DNA of 64,000 bases from Erythrobasidium yunnanense. Its lineage: Eukaryota > Basidiomycota > Cystobasidiomycetes > Erythrobasidiales > Erythrobasidiaceae. Position 1 is the first letter of the stretch. Each line of letters opens with the position of its first letter. The notes under the pieces are model-generated. The model had not been told where the DNA came from, did no database searches, and was given only the letters and a program-made list of their open reading frames with translations. The translations under genes were made by a program, and so were the position numbers. The stretch lies in NCBI GenBank assembly GCA_001600175.1, contig BCJC01000002.1, positions 2,577,111 through 2,641,110 on the forward strand. Reading direction: 5' to 3'. Of this stretch, positions 11,264 through 22,165 are shown piece after piece.

Positions 11264-13284
11264 ATGGCTCCCTTGGACATCAATCCCTTGAGTTCGACTG
11301 TCCACAGCATGGTCAACCTCGACAGCGCCATGAGTACGCGCCAGCTGCAGACTGCGGTGGTCGCTTCAGCTTCAGCGGTACTTCTAGCGAGCATAGTGAT
11401 CCCAGCAGTACTGCCCGCGCGGTATACCATCTGGGGTATACACAGTCTGCGCGACATCCTCAGCGGATTATGGACGAGCAAAGCACACCGTAAAGTCAGC
11501 AAACAGCATGCCCTTGAACGATGGATCAACGATGAGAAGAAGTATGCCTGGAAGAGACTCCTCATGAACATACAACCTACAGAAGAGTGCGACCCAGGAT
11601 GCGTGGTAGCTTCACCGTCAAAGAAGGACCCAAACTACTTCTATCAATGGTCAAGAGACTCTGCAATGGTCTTCAAAGTCGTCATTGAATACTGGAAGAG
11701 GGATCTCGATACAACAGGAACGGCGAAACAACTTATACTGGACTTCATCAATGAGACTAAAAAGATGCAGAGAATGGATACACCCTCGGGTGGATTCAAG
11801 ACGGGTGGACTGGGTGAGGTCAAGTTTGAGGTGGATGGAAGACCGTTCACTGGATCGTGAGTCGCCGTTACTCTCTTGCCTTTGGTAGGACATCACTGAT
11901 CATTGCATCCTTCTTTCATCCCGTTAGATGGGGACGCCCGCAGAAGTAAGTCCAAGGACGCGCCCCATTCCCATCGCAAGCTAATGACCTTTTCTGATTT
12001 CCAGCGACGGCCCTGCACTTCGAGCATCAGCTCTCATCAACTTTGCGACCGAGCTCTTGGATACAGCTTCTTCCGCAAACAGACAAGAAGTAGAGCGTTT
12101 CATCCGAAACGAGCTCTACGACAGCTTGCCATGGGAGGAGACGCAGTCTGTCATCAAAGCTGATCTGGACTATATCAGTCGGTGCGCGACTCTCACTTTT
12201 ATCCCCTTTTCCTGTTGACATGAAAGCTAAGAGGGTTATGCGATGCAGCGCATGGAACGAACTCAACTTTGAGCTCTGGGAAGAAGTCAAAGGCAAACAC
12301 CACTTCAACATGCTCGTGACCATCCGTGCTCTTCTAGACGGAGCAGCTTTTGCGAAACGTTTGGGAGATGATAAATCTGCACAAGGGTATGAAGAGACTG
12401 CGAAAGAAATCGAGGCTTCTTTGGGCAGATTCTGGGATAAAGAACGACAATACCTACTGTCGAGCGTAGAGGTCGTGAACGATCATGGGAAACATACGTG
12501 GTTGGACACCGGTGCCTACTTCTTGTTCACCTTGGATTTGTGGAAGTCTCGCTGATAAGTTGAATCGCAGCCAACGTCCTCGGCTTCAACCACGCCGGCG
12601 ATCTTTCGCACCGAGGCGACATGGACGACTATCTCGGGTCCGACAAATCTCTTCTCACAATCCACGCAATCGGCGAATCCATGCGATCCGGCTATTCCCT
12701 GAACCAAAAATACTATCCCAAACACTCATCAAAAGATCAATCTCACCAAGGCTATGCGCTCGGTCGATACGTCGAAGATGTCTATGATGGAGATGGGGTG
12801 GTCAAGACTGGAGTTGGAAATCCATGGTATTTGTGCACGCTTGCACATGCAGAATTCTACTATCGCCTCATTTACCACTTCAAGAACAAACCTATCGCTA
12901 TCAATAAAACGAATGCAGTTTTCTATATGCATCTAGACTACTTCAATGGAAAAGAAGACTTGGAACTCCTAAGTGTCGGACAGACATACAAGCCACAAAG
13001 TAAAGAACATGATGATTTATTGGAAGCGTTCAAGTTCAAAGGAGATTCATTTGTCAATGTCGTGAAGGATTGGGCGAAGTGGGATGGAGGGCTCTGGGAA
13101 CAGTTCGATAGAAATAATGGAAGACATCTCGGAGCACCGCACCTGACGTGAGTCAATTTTATTGTTTTGAGATTCAAGTCTGGAGGAGCAATGAATTGAT
13201 GCATTGGCTTGTCCACGCAGATGGTCATACGCTTCCTTCCTCTCATGCATGGCAGCAAGAGAGGGCAAGCCCATGTTCCACTAA
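11264..13284 (+). CDS. GH15 glucoamylase, membrane-anchored, no starch-binding domain
   Basis: Exons 11264-11856, 11928-11945, 12005-12181, 12249-12511, 12571-13147 and 13221-13284 give 563 aa. A single hydrophobic segment near residues 30-52 looks like a signal anchor. The catalytic domain shows FYQWSRDSA, the active-site stretch SWGRPQNDGPALRA, the general-acid motif ELWEEV (about residue 273) and the general-base motif GGLWEQF (about residue 525). It stops right after the (alpha/alpha)6 barrel, with no C-terminal starch-binding module, so it resembles the intracellular/sporulation type (yeast SGA1) more than secreted glucoamylases. The 18-nt second exon carries TGGGGACGCCCGCAGAA and is required for the active-site sequence. 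Likely substrate is glycogen or maltodextrin in a secretory compartment or at the cell surface. Confidence 0.92.
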
Positions 13285-14001
13285 ACGTTCTTAATGTTGG
13301 AGGAACAAGGTGAAAAACTCCATCACAACATTGGCGGGAGACGGAATATCCACAATGGTATTCAGATACCTGCCCTCTTTCCATTCTCCACTACCGGTAT
13401 TCTCAACTCTCCTCCAGCACAATAAATCTGCTCACCCTCTTTCGCTGCAATAGCAAAGCGCAAGATCATCGCAAAATTAGACAACTCTTCTAGCTCAAAG
13501 CCTTGATGGCCACAGGGGAGTCCGATCTGTTAGACTGTTCCTGCGCAGAATTTCTCCTTCTCTATGTTACCTAGGAATCCTATTATGTGCTAGAAAAGCG
13601 ATAGTGCTCAGTATCCTTGGCTTGAAGCCTAATACCTGGCTCATTGCGTCTTGCCCTTTGCCATTCGCTTAGACGGTGAACATGGTTAGGCGAGCCCTCT
13701 AGAAGAAAACGAGCGACTGTTGAGTAAGTAAGGTAGGTAGAACGGCTGAAAAGAAGCTTGGGCTTGTTCAGATCAGCAGGGATAAAGAGTAAAGCCTCTC
13801 GAAGACGTCAACGTCGCTGAATAAGATCAGAAAACCCGAGTGCATTGCAGCGAGAAGGTGTGGAATAGCGACAAGAGATAGTTCGGATGAAGAAGAAAGT
13901 CTACAACGGTCTTCGAGACCCCATCGAGGCTTTTCCGAATCTCCCTTCCACTCATCCAGCTTCCATTGCTGACTTTTGAAATAATGGTAGAATGAAGAGA
14001 A
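13285..14001. other. Convergent intergenic region
   Basis: This is the space between the ends of the glucoamylase (+) and eS17 (-) genes. I see no coding sequence with family motifs, no repeat and no tRNA-like fold that I could support. It presumably holds two 3' UTRs and terminators. Confidence 0.5.
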
Positions 14002-14770
14002 TTATGCCCTTCGTCCACCGGCGCCTGGAGGACCTCTTCTTCCAGTGTATGTAGACTGAGTAACGGGTGCTGCGACGGTGACGTTGATGCTGTCCATTCC
14101 GATGGAGCGGAGGAGGTCCTGCAAGTCCATACAAGCATTTTCATCAGTACCACTTTCTTGTGTGTAAGAGAAGGGGTATAGCGCACCTTCGTGTCGGGGT
14201 CGACTTCCAGGGGAGTCGCGGTGGTATCGAGAGCAGATACTTCCGGTACGTAGTTCTGCGAGAATCGCACATTCAATCATCAGCTTCTGTCCCTCTTCAT
14301 CCCCGCCTGTTCTTATCTCGCCCTAACGGGCTCGACGGGAGCAGGCGCTCGCCCTAACAGGCTTCGCGGCACTCACATCCTTCCTCTCACGCTCCTCCTC
14401 TTGCAGCTTGAACGAGATACCTCTAACAGGTCCCTTCTGGATTCTCTTCATCAGGTGCGTAGTGAAGCCTGCAATCTTGTTCCTCAATCGCTTCGAAGGG
14501 ATGATGGCGACCTCATCGCAGATTCGCTTGTTGGTCGAGAAATCGAGGGTGAGGCGGGGGTCTGTGCATTCATCAACAAGATATACTCCGTTAGATCTAT
14601 GCGTGTGAGGCTTGAGGTGGAGGGAAGAGCGACTTGCAGTACTTCTCGATGAGAACCTTTGAGGAACGCTTGACGGTCTTGGTACGAACTCGACCCTGGT
14701 AGCATCACATAGCGTAATTAGATGCCACTCCCTTTCTCTGTATCTCCTATGTTCTGCGCCAGCGTACCAT
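14002..14770 (-). CDS. RPS17: 40S ribosomal protein eS17
   Basis: Five exons on the complement (14770-14768, 14695-14638, 14561-14377, 14255-14187, 14118-14002) give 143 aa, the usual length. The first coding exon is the ATG alone, a common layout in ribosomal protein genes. The product has the eS17 signature: [37 protein letters not shown] and [14 protein letters not shown]. The intron at 14562-14637 is GC-AG (T|gcaagt...gcacag); using it restores the conserved YYPRLTLDF. Intron 3 (14256-14376, 121 nt) is the longest. It is part of the small ribosomal subunit and is head-to-head with uS8. Confidence 0.97.
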
Positions 14771-15524
14771 GATGTGCTGTTATCCGGGCAATGCAGTTGA
14801 TAGAAGGTCAAGCAATTGAGGTAGATTGGGCGTTCCAGCGAGTGCAGCGTTATTTATACAGTTGTAGTAGATCGTAGTATCGATGTATGCGCAGACAGTA
14901 TCGTTGGCGTCGTCGTTTGATGCGAGAATTGTCGATTCGTTCGTTCGTTCAAGGCCGGATTGAGGTCGTTCGAGTCGTATAAAGAGTAGATTGAAGCAGA
15001 GCATATCACAGTCAGCATCCTTGCATCTCATCCCCTCGTTCCTCCACCCTCCGCTCTCGCTTGATGGCTCGGTCTCTCAGCTTACCTAGAAATGCCTGGA
15101 TTTCGATGGGAGAAAGCGTGAGCCTGATTGCTACGATGTGACTATGTAGATGTAGACTCTATGCTACTCACCGTTTGTATGTGACTTGGATAGTCTCTAC
15201 GGTTGTTGCCCTTCTCTAAGCTGGCTGCCCCCTAAGTTGACTTCTTCCGAGAATTCCTTCCAAGGCCAATCCAAAATTTGGGAGAGGGGAGGGAGAGAAT
15301 CTCGAGGAAAACGGCTAAGTCGAATCGCAACAACAAGTTATACCACACCTTCAAGGTTTCTTTAATTTCGCAAGGTTAGATAGAGGCACCAACAGGTCAT
15401 CGCGCAGTGTCAAGAACAACGCGCGCAAGAAGCATCAAACGCTGACCTGATTGACCTCTGGGGTGGATTATTACAATAGAAAAGGATCAGATAACACTCT
15501 TAAACAACCCTATTTACATCCAAG
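14771..15524. promoter_or_regulatory. Divergent promoter of two ribosomal protein genes (eS17/uS8)
   Basis: This 754-bp region lies between the start codons of eS17 (-) and uS8 (+) and contains no gene I can support. Short direct repeats of gttc/gttcgttcgttc occur near 14937-14951. It probably contains a bidirectional ribosomal-protein promoter plus 5' UTRs. Confidence 0.55.
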
Positions 15525-16217
15525 ATGGTCAGAGTTAGCGTGTTGGCAGACTGGTGAGTGGGGGGAAGGCGCAGGATCATCCAGATTCATGCCGGAGGAG
15601 AATGGATGTAGATGGGCTGGGATATGCTGATACTGTATCCCATTGTGATACAGCCTCAACAACATCAACAACGCCGAGCGAACTGGAAAGCGTCAAGTTC
15701 TCATCCGCCCTTCGAGCAAAGTCATTGTACGCTTCTTGACCGTCATGCAGTCCAAGGGTGGGTCGCGCTCCTACTATCACATCAAGACAACAGTCTAATT
15801 CTTGATATGATGGCTGCCAGGCTACATCGGCGAATTCGAGGAGATTGACGACCACCGTTCAGGCAAGATTGTCGTCCAACTGAATGGAAGAATCAACAAA
15901 TGCGGTGTCATCTCGCCAAGATTCAACGTACAGCTCACGCAGATCGAGAACTGGGTAAACATCCTCCTCCCTGCGCGTTCGTTTGGATACATCATCCTCA
16001 CGACGTCGGCTGGAATCATGGACCATGAGGAGGCAAGAAGGAAACACGTCGCTGGAAAGGTGAGCATCAGCCCGTTAGGGCTGTTCTACCTGGCTTGGCG
16101 GAGGAAGTGGCAGCAATTCGTTAGAATTGTCGTCTTTTCTATGCCAGAGCCTGATTTCCGACAAGCCTTACTGACTCTACATGTGTTTGTTCACAGATCC
16201 TCGGATTCGTCTACTAG
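15525..16217 (+). CDS. RPS22: 40S ribosomal protein uS8
   Basis: Exons 15525-15553, 15654-15757, 15821-16059 and 16197-16217 give exactly 130 aa, the family's length. Motifs include MVRVSVLAD at the N-terminus, [35 protein letters not shown] and the C-terminal [20 protein letters not shown]. It sits in the small ribosomal subunit. All introns are GT-AG. Confidence 0.98.
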
Positions 16218-16447
16218 ATGTGCAGTCCACCCAAAAACACAGCAGCTTCTTATGCTGCTACAGTACGGCTCCGTTGTCTTTCGAGGTGATAGGGTTGTGT
16301 TTTTCTTTTTCTCCTTCTGAGGGTAATCCATATATCTATCGTTGGAAAGGGTAGCACCGGCTTGGTCTTTGTCTCTACTTGCACCCTCGCTCGGCAAAGT
16401 CGGTTCTAATCACGACCAATTGCTTGCTATTCTGCAACGAGGTTACG

Positions 16448-18220
16448 ATGCCTCACGTCACTGCGCAGCTGTACTGCAGCATCTGCATGATGCTCGAAGA
16501 CGGTTGCGGGTCGTGGGACTGGGTGAGCCTAATCGCGTGCGGTGAGTACTGAGTCGTGTCGTGTTGTTTACTTGGGCGTGGAAATACTGAAAACCATGCT
16601 CAATGTGCAGGCCACATGTACCACGATCTATGTGTACGCAAGTGGTGTGAACAGCGTATCCCCAACAGCCGTCGAAAACAAAACACCTGTCCAGATTGTC
16701 GTACAAAGATCCTTCGCGTACCCTCTCTCTCCCATGATGATCGTTCTTATTCACAACTGAGCAAGAACAATACACGCTTCAAGAAACTGATCTTGAATGT
16801 CAAAGAGGAGGTAGTCCATTCTTCGAGCCCTGTTAGAAGACCCAAGACTTCGAGCCCGCCTGCTGCTGCTCTTACGAGGAAGAACGTAGTCAAGAACAAT
16901 ATCATTGAATCTTCTGAAGAGAGTGAGCAGGAGGAAGAAGAAGAAGAGGATGAGAACGCTGGACCGGCTGGAAACGCGTCGGGCGCCGGTAATGCGCGTC
17001 AACAACGCGAGAACCAGCGTATCATAGGAGAGATGCGTGCTCTGATAACATCCAAGAACGCCGAACTGGAAGCGCAATCCGCACAACTGGCCGAGCATGT
17101 TACCCAACTAGCCGATCTGCGTGATGAACTTCATGCAAGTAAAGCCGAATTCGATGATGTGCTGAGACGGAGGGAGGTATACATGGCTGAGCTGAAAGAG
17201 GCGAAGAAGGAGAAAGCGCAGCTGGGTAGAAACTTGGAGAAGGAAGTTGCTAGGCATCAGAGTACCAGAACGCACCTGAATCAACTTACTAATGAGATCA
17301 GTACGCTGAAACAGTAAGTCATTCCTTACCTCCTTACTTTTCCTTCCTTTTATTGTATTAGACTGACATGATCTGGTCTCAGGGAGAAGCAGGACCTGCA
17401 GCGCCGGCACAAATCGCTTTCCGAATTATATGAAGAACATCTTTCAGGCTGTGAAGAACGCACAAAACACTTAGAAGCTGCTCGTGCCAAGTTTGAGAAA
17501 CTACATCGAGCAGCAGCTTCTGGGAATACGAATCTGAAGCTTCAGCATGACAAAGAACGTACGAGAAGGAAGGAAGCGGAGGCGAAGCTGGCACACTATA
17601 CGGCGAAGGAGAGTACAGCAGGACAGAGCGCTAAGAAGGTCGATAAGGGAAAGAAGAGGATGATCTACCAGGATGAAGATGAAGAAGAAGAGGATTCTCA
17701 ACGAGCTAAGAAGGAGGAAGAAGAAGATGAGGATGACTTTGAGATCCCCATGGCATCGACCTCGACTTCAATGTCTCGCTCGCGCATCGGCGTCAAAGAT
17801 TATGATGTCTCTGCTGAAGACTCCCTGCAAATCGATGATTATCCTCACTCTCGAAGAATGGATCTACAAGACGGATACGAGCAAGATAACTTCGATGATC
17901 TCGACTCCATCCATCCAATCTCCGCTAATACCAACGCTGCTAGGCAAAATGGTCGCCCTCCCAGACGAATTATAGTCGAGGTTTCTACTCGCCATAGTCG
18001 CGAAGCAAGCGAACAGAAAGAAAACATAGTAGTAACTAAGAAGCGGGGTAGAGAATTGGACATTCTTGTTGAAGTTCCTAATAAGATGGTGAAGAGTAGC
18101 GCCAAGGACAAGGACAAGGAGAAATCAAAATCGCAGGAATATATGAATCAGGTCCTGACGCAGAACAACAAGACTCTTGCTCTGGGAGATAAGAAGAGAT
18201 CGAAATACTTCCACAAATAA
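16448..18220 (+). CDS. RING-finger, coiled-coil protein (TRAIP-like E3 candidate, copy 1)
   Basis: Exons 16448-16541, 16611-17313 and 17383-18220 give 544 aa. The N-terminus is a complete RING: CSIC (residues 10-13), then CGHMYHDLC, then CPDC. Next come an acidic Glu/Ser stretch and a long coiled coil (about residues 180-330, Leu/Ala/Glu heptads). A low-complexity acidic region and a basic tail ending KKRSKYFHK follow. RING plus long coiled coil is the TRAIP layout (a replication-stress ubiquitin ligase), but the match is architectural only. The downstream gene is a diverged paralogue with the same start (MPH) and the same first intron position between CG and the following H. Confidence 0.75.
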
Positions 18221-18950
18221 GGATAGATACGCGCTATCGATGGTTCGTGGCATCAGTGAGAAGTGGAAGTATGTCAGAATAAGGAGGTGTATGTTCAGTC
18301 GTTGTAGACTAGGATCAGGCAGAAATAGTTTGTGCTCAAGTCTAGTCGGCCTTCTAACAGGAGCAGATATAGGCATGTAAGAATCGATACGTTGTTACAG
18401 AGTCATATCGAGATATATCGAGACCTTTCAAGTCGCTTGAGCGTCCGTCGAGACGTCTATTTCAAGGCTTGCGCTCGGCTCTTTAGTCTGCTTCAATCGC
18501 TCATTTCTACGCTGGCGCTAGATATACGCAAGCTACATCGAGCAATCATAGCAGTGATATGGATACCTCTACGTGTCTGCTCAGGCGCCTGGCAGCTGAC
18601 CCTTCCACTTCCGGCTCCCCGAGACTCGACGCCCAAGCAAGGCGATGATGTCGCATCCAGCCTCATCAACATGTCTATCGTTTCATGACCACTTGTTTTG
18701 AGTCTAGTCTCTCTACAAGCCTGACGTCTGCCGATGTTTTGCTTCAGCCAGCCTGAAATGCAATGCGAGTGCCTTGTGGTAAATAGCTTCACAGGGTTTC
18801 TTCCTCTTCTTTTGTCTCCAACTCGTTCTGCTCACATTCGTTCATAGCCTACGCTTCCTCAGCTCAGCAACGCTTCCTTTGACCTTTCGTACTTTCAGCC
18901 GTTCCTACTTCTCTTGACCGAGCTCTCCTCCCTTCCCACGACATAAGACC
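18221..18950. other. Spacer between the two RING paralogues
   Basis: 730 bp with no supported gene. It holds the 3' end of copy 1 and the promoter of copy 2. I see no repeat at its ends that would mark the duplication boundaries. Confidence 0.5.
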
Positions 18951-20345
18951 ATGCCTCATCTCGTAGCACATCTTGAATGCTTCTGCCTTCTTAAAGACGA
19001 AGACGTCGCTTCCTGGAACTGGATCTGTCTATCCCAATGCGGTGAGCCCTTATATTCGAATTGAACGTCTGAAACAAAGCTGAGCATAGTTCATCATCGA
19101 TCGCAGGCCATATTTTTCACGAGAAATGCATACGGGATTGGTGCGAAAGCTTCGTGCCTAGCACCCATACCAAGCAGAAGACTTGTCCGACGTGCAGGAC
19201 TCAGATCCTTCCGGTAACCTTCCAGCTTGGTAATCAAGATGTCTCGATTACCGTCCAGGGCGCTCGCTTTCCCAAACTCATATTGGAAATTCAAGAGGAA
19301 GTGCAGGAAAATGGGGCGAGGGAGCGGCCCTGCAGTACCGCCGACTGCTCTCGATGGCGTTGTCGCACCCACCCAGTGCGATCATGAGCACATCATAAGC
19401 GCGTTGCAGATGCAGCTCGACCATGAGACGGCGATGCGCGACCTCATGAAAGACCATATGGCGCTCTACACTTCAGACAATTCTCGTTTGCGAGCCGAGG
19501 TCATCAATATTCAAATAGAGCGCAATCGGGCAAGAGAACAGGTATGTGCCCGTTTCGTGGAGAATGAACTCAGCTCATAGTCAATTCTTGTGGCCTTATC
19601 AGTCGGAACAAGTTATCGCGACACTACAGTCTGCGCACAAGGTCATGGAGACAGGAGCCATCGCTCTCGACAACGAGTGCAGAATGGTCAAGACGTACGC
19701 AGATCTCCGTCGCAAGAGGTGTGAAGGTCATAACTGATTCAATTTTAACAAATACTCCCCAGAGCCTACAAAGATCTGCAGTCTCAGCACAAATACCTTG
19801 AGCTACTCCACACGCAGGTCATGACGTACAACAAAGAACGCATTGGGAACCTGCGAGTCTTGTGCGACCCCAATCAGTGGGCACATACGGATGCCGACTT
19901 GCGCACCAGACATGAAGTAGAGAAAGCCATCAGGCAAGAACTTGAGGCAGAGCTGGAACAATTCGATCCCGACTCGAGTTTCGCAAGCGACTATTCTAGC
20001 CGGATCGACGGTAACGAGACTATTCCTTGGCAAGATGCGACGTCCGACAGTCAACATCAACATGGAATGCAGAATCTTCTCCGCGGCCTTGCTGCCGATC
20101 CGACTATCGTATCCGGGCCTCGAGCATCCGCTGCGCATAATGATGTATACATCATCCGCAGACAATCTGCTTCTACTGGCTCCACGGAGAATCAAGAGGG
20201 ACCCGTGGCGACGCCTATCCTCGGCAGCAGCCAGGATGTCTTCCCGCCGGCGGCTCCCTATAAGCAGCGGAACAAGCGATCTTTTCCTGGCTTCGAAGCC
20301 TGGCACATGGAGCAGATGATTCGCGCTCGCGCCAGGTTGGACTGA
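18951..20345 (+). CDS. RING-finger, coiled-coil paralogue (copy 2, diverged)
   Basis: Exons 18951-19041, 19107-19300, 19377-19541, 19603-19694 and 19763-20345 give 374 aa. Its start parallels copy 1 (MPHLVAHLECFC versus MPHVTAQLYCSIC; SWNWICLSQCG versus SWDWVSLIACG; HIFHEKCIRDWCE versus HMYHDLCVRKWCE; CPTC versus CPDC). The first metal-binding pair is CFC, one residue shorter than CSIC, so this RING may not bind the first zinc normally. A shorter coiled coil follows, and the C-terminus is unlike copy 1. The second intron's donor (gtgcag) is weak, but phase and the loss of stops support it. It probably arose by tandem duplication and then changed quickly. Confidence 0.7.
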
Positions 20346-20996
20346 ATGGGCTTCGCGTATGTCCGGGCTTTGATAAAATAAGGCTTGAGGGGCAGTGAGG
20401 ATGTTGGCTTGACGGGCTTTGGGGGAAGATGTATGGTCTCCTTGTGTATTATAACCTGGAGTATGAGCTCAACCTCAGAGAGCTGCTTTATACCCTTTCT
20501 AACACTGCGATGAACCTCAACTGTTCCCAAACCTGCCTTCAACTCAAGCTAACCGGACCTGTAGGGTCCCTAGTGTGTGATATCTTGCAAAGCCGTCGAG
20601 CTGTAATGGAATAAGCATTGATTGGAATTGGCGCATCCTGACAAGACAGCGAAGAAAGCTATATAACATTTTAGTAGCCCTCTTTCTAGTCCTACACAAT
20701 GTACAAACAGAATACCCTCCTTGTACCATGTACAGCAAGGCACGCCATTTACAGAACATTCCGATTTCGATGTCGTTTAAGCACAAGAGCAGGTAAAGGG
20801 GAAGAGGAATGTAGGAGAATGGATCAAAATTGGGAGATGTAGAGAAGGACCAGTCGCGGAGAGCACAGTATAGTATATGAGGTCAAACATTGCAGTAGAA
20901 ACCTCTTGTGGCTAGCGCCTATGATACTTGTATTCCCCTAATTACTCTCTGTATTTAGAGGAGGTGCCGATTAGCATCGACCGATCGAGAAGCTTG
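20346..20996. other. Convergent intergenic region
   Basis: 651 bp between the ends of RING copy 2 (+) and the Lys-rich gene (-). No supported gene; probably 3' UTRs of both neighbours. Confidence 0.5.
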
Positions 20997-22165
20997 TCAC
21001 GCGCACCTGTTCGAGTTTCTGCTGGTTCGCGATCTAGGCTTGTCATCGGCCTTGGTATCGGCAGCCTTATTATCGGAAGCTGGCTTCTTGGCCTTGGCTG
21101 CGGGCTTGCGGGTCTTCTTGGGGAGAGGCCCTTCCTCCTCCTCTTCCTCCTCATCGTCATCAGCGGCGTCCTAAGGAAACAGTCAGTAAAAAGTAGAGCA
21201 GGGTGATGCGCTGACCCACCTCTGCGACCTTAGCCTGGTTGGCGCGGGCACCTCGGCCTGGGTTGACTCGAGCTGGTGCAGCGCTCTCCTTCTTCTCCTT
21301 GGGAGCAGCCTTCTTTCGCTTGTTGCCAGCGGCTTTGGCATCTTCCGCAGGGGCGGCCTCACCGTTCTCCTCTTTTTCAGCGACCTTCTCGGTGCTGGCT
21401 TCCTTGTTCTCTACCTCGATGTCATCCTTAGCATCGTCTTTCTTGTCATCGCCGTTCTTGTCAGCGTCTTTGCCGTTGGTCTCTTCTTTGTCGGCATCGG
21501 CGGCCTTCTTGTCGTCTGCAGCCTTCTTGTTGTTGGCTGCCTTGCTGGCAGGCTTAGCCTTGGATGTGGGCTTGCCCTTCGAAGCGGGCTTCTTTGATGC
21601 GGCCTCGCTCTTCTCCTCCTTTTCTTGAGGCTCACCTTGCTCGGCCTTGTTCTTGTTGTCGCCGGTGTCCTGGCGAGACGAAGAGTATGTCAGTGCGAAG
21701 TCCATATACGTTGAATATCTTGTTGTCCGCCGGTTAAGCGTTTATTGTTAGGAGGTGGCTCGAAGTCGGGGGCCGCATGATGGATGATAGGGGGAAGTCC
21801 GCTAGACAGGGAGGAAGAACTGCAACGAAGCCTACCTCGTATTCACCACCACGAGCTTCGTATTCTTTAGCCATTTGGGAAGCCTCTGCACAAAGGAAAG
21901 TGATACGAAAACGTCAGGAAAGCTGCTCCCGCCATTCATGGAAGGCCTCGATAGCGGAAAGCCGTACTGTTTGCGGTCCACTGGCCAGGAGCACCACCTT
22001 GATCCTTTGCTTTGATCTCTTCCTTTACCTCCTCAGCGAGCTGCGATGTAACGGCGGTAAATCAGCCTTTCTTCGACCTCGACGTCTCCGCTGACCTCTT
22101 TGGCCGCAGGAAAGTCGTCAACAACATACCTTTTCGTCGGTTCTCTTTCCTTTGCTTGATGGCAT
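20997..22165 (-). CDS. Highly charged Lys/Ala/Glu-rich protein with GQWTA...KEYEARGG motif (260 aa)
   Basis: Complement exons 22165-22130, 22040-21968, 21885-21836, 21669-21220 and 21170-20997 give 260 aa. Residues 1-53 hold a compact motif: LAEEVKEEIKAKDQGG, GQWTANKASQMAKEYEARGG. I recall this as a small domain seen in fungi and algae and in some large viruses (possibly DUF5872, not certain). The rest alternates Lys/Ala and Glu/Asp tracts, with KKAAPKEKKES and a poly-Glu run before basic PKKTRKPAAKAKK. That composition is typical of nuclear, chromatin-linked, disordered proteins. The role is unknown. Confidence 0.75.

Noticed and set aside
14341-14365. CCCTAA words that look telomere-like
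   Set aside because: Only two scattered copies inside an eS17 intron; no tandem array.
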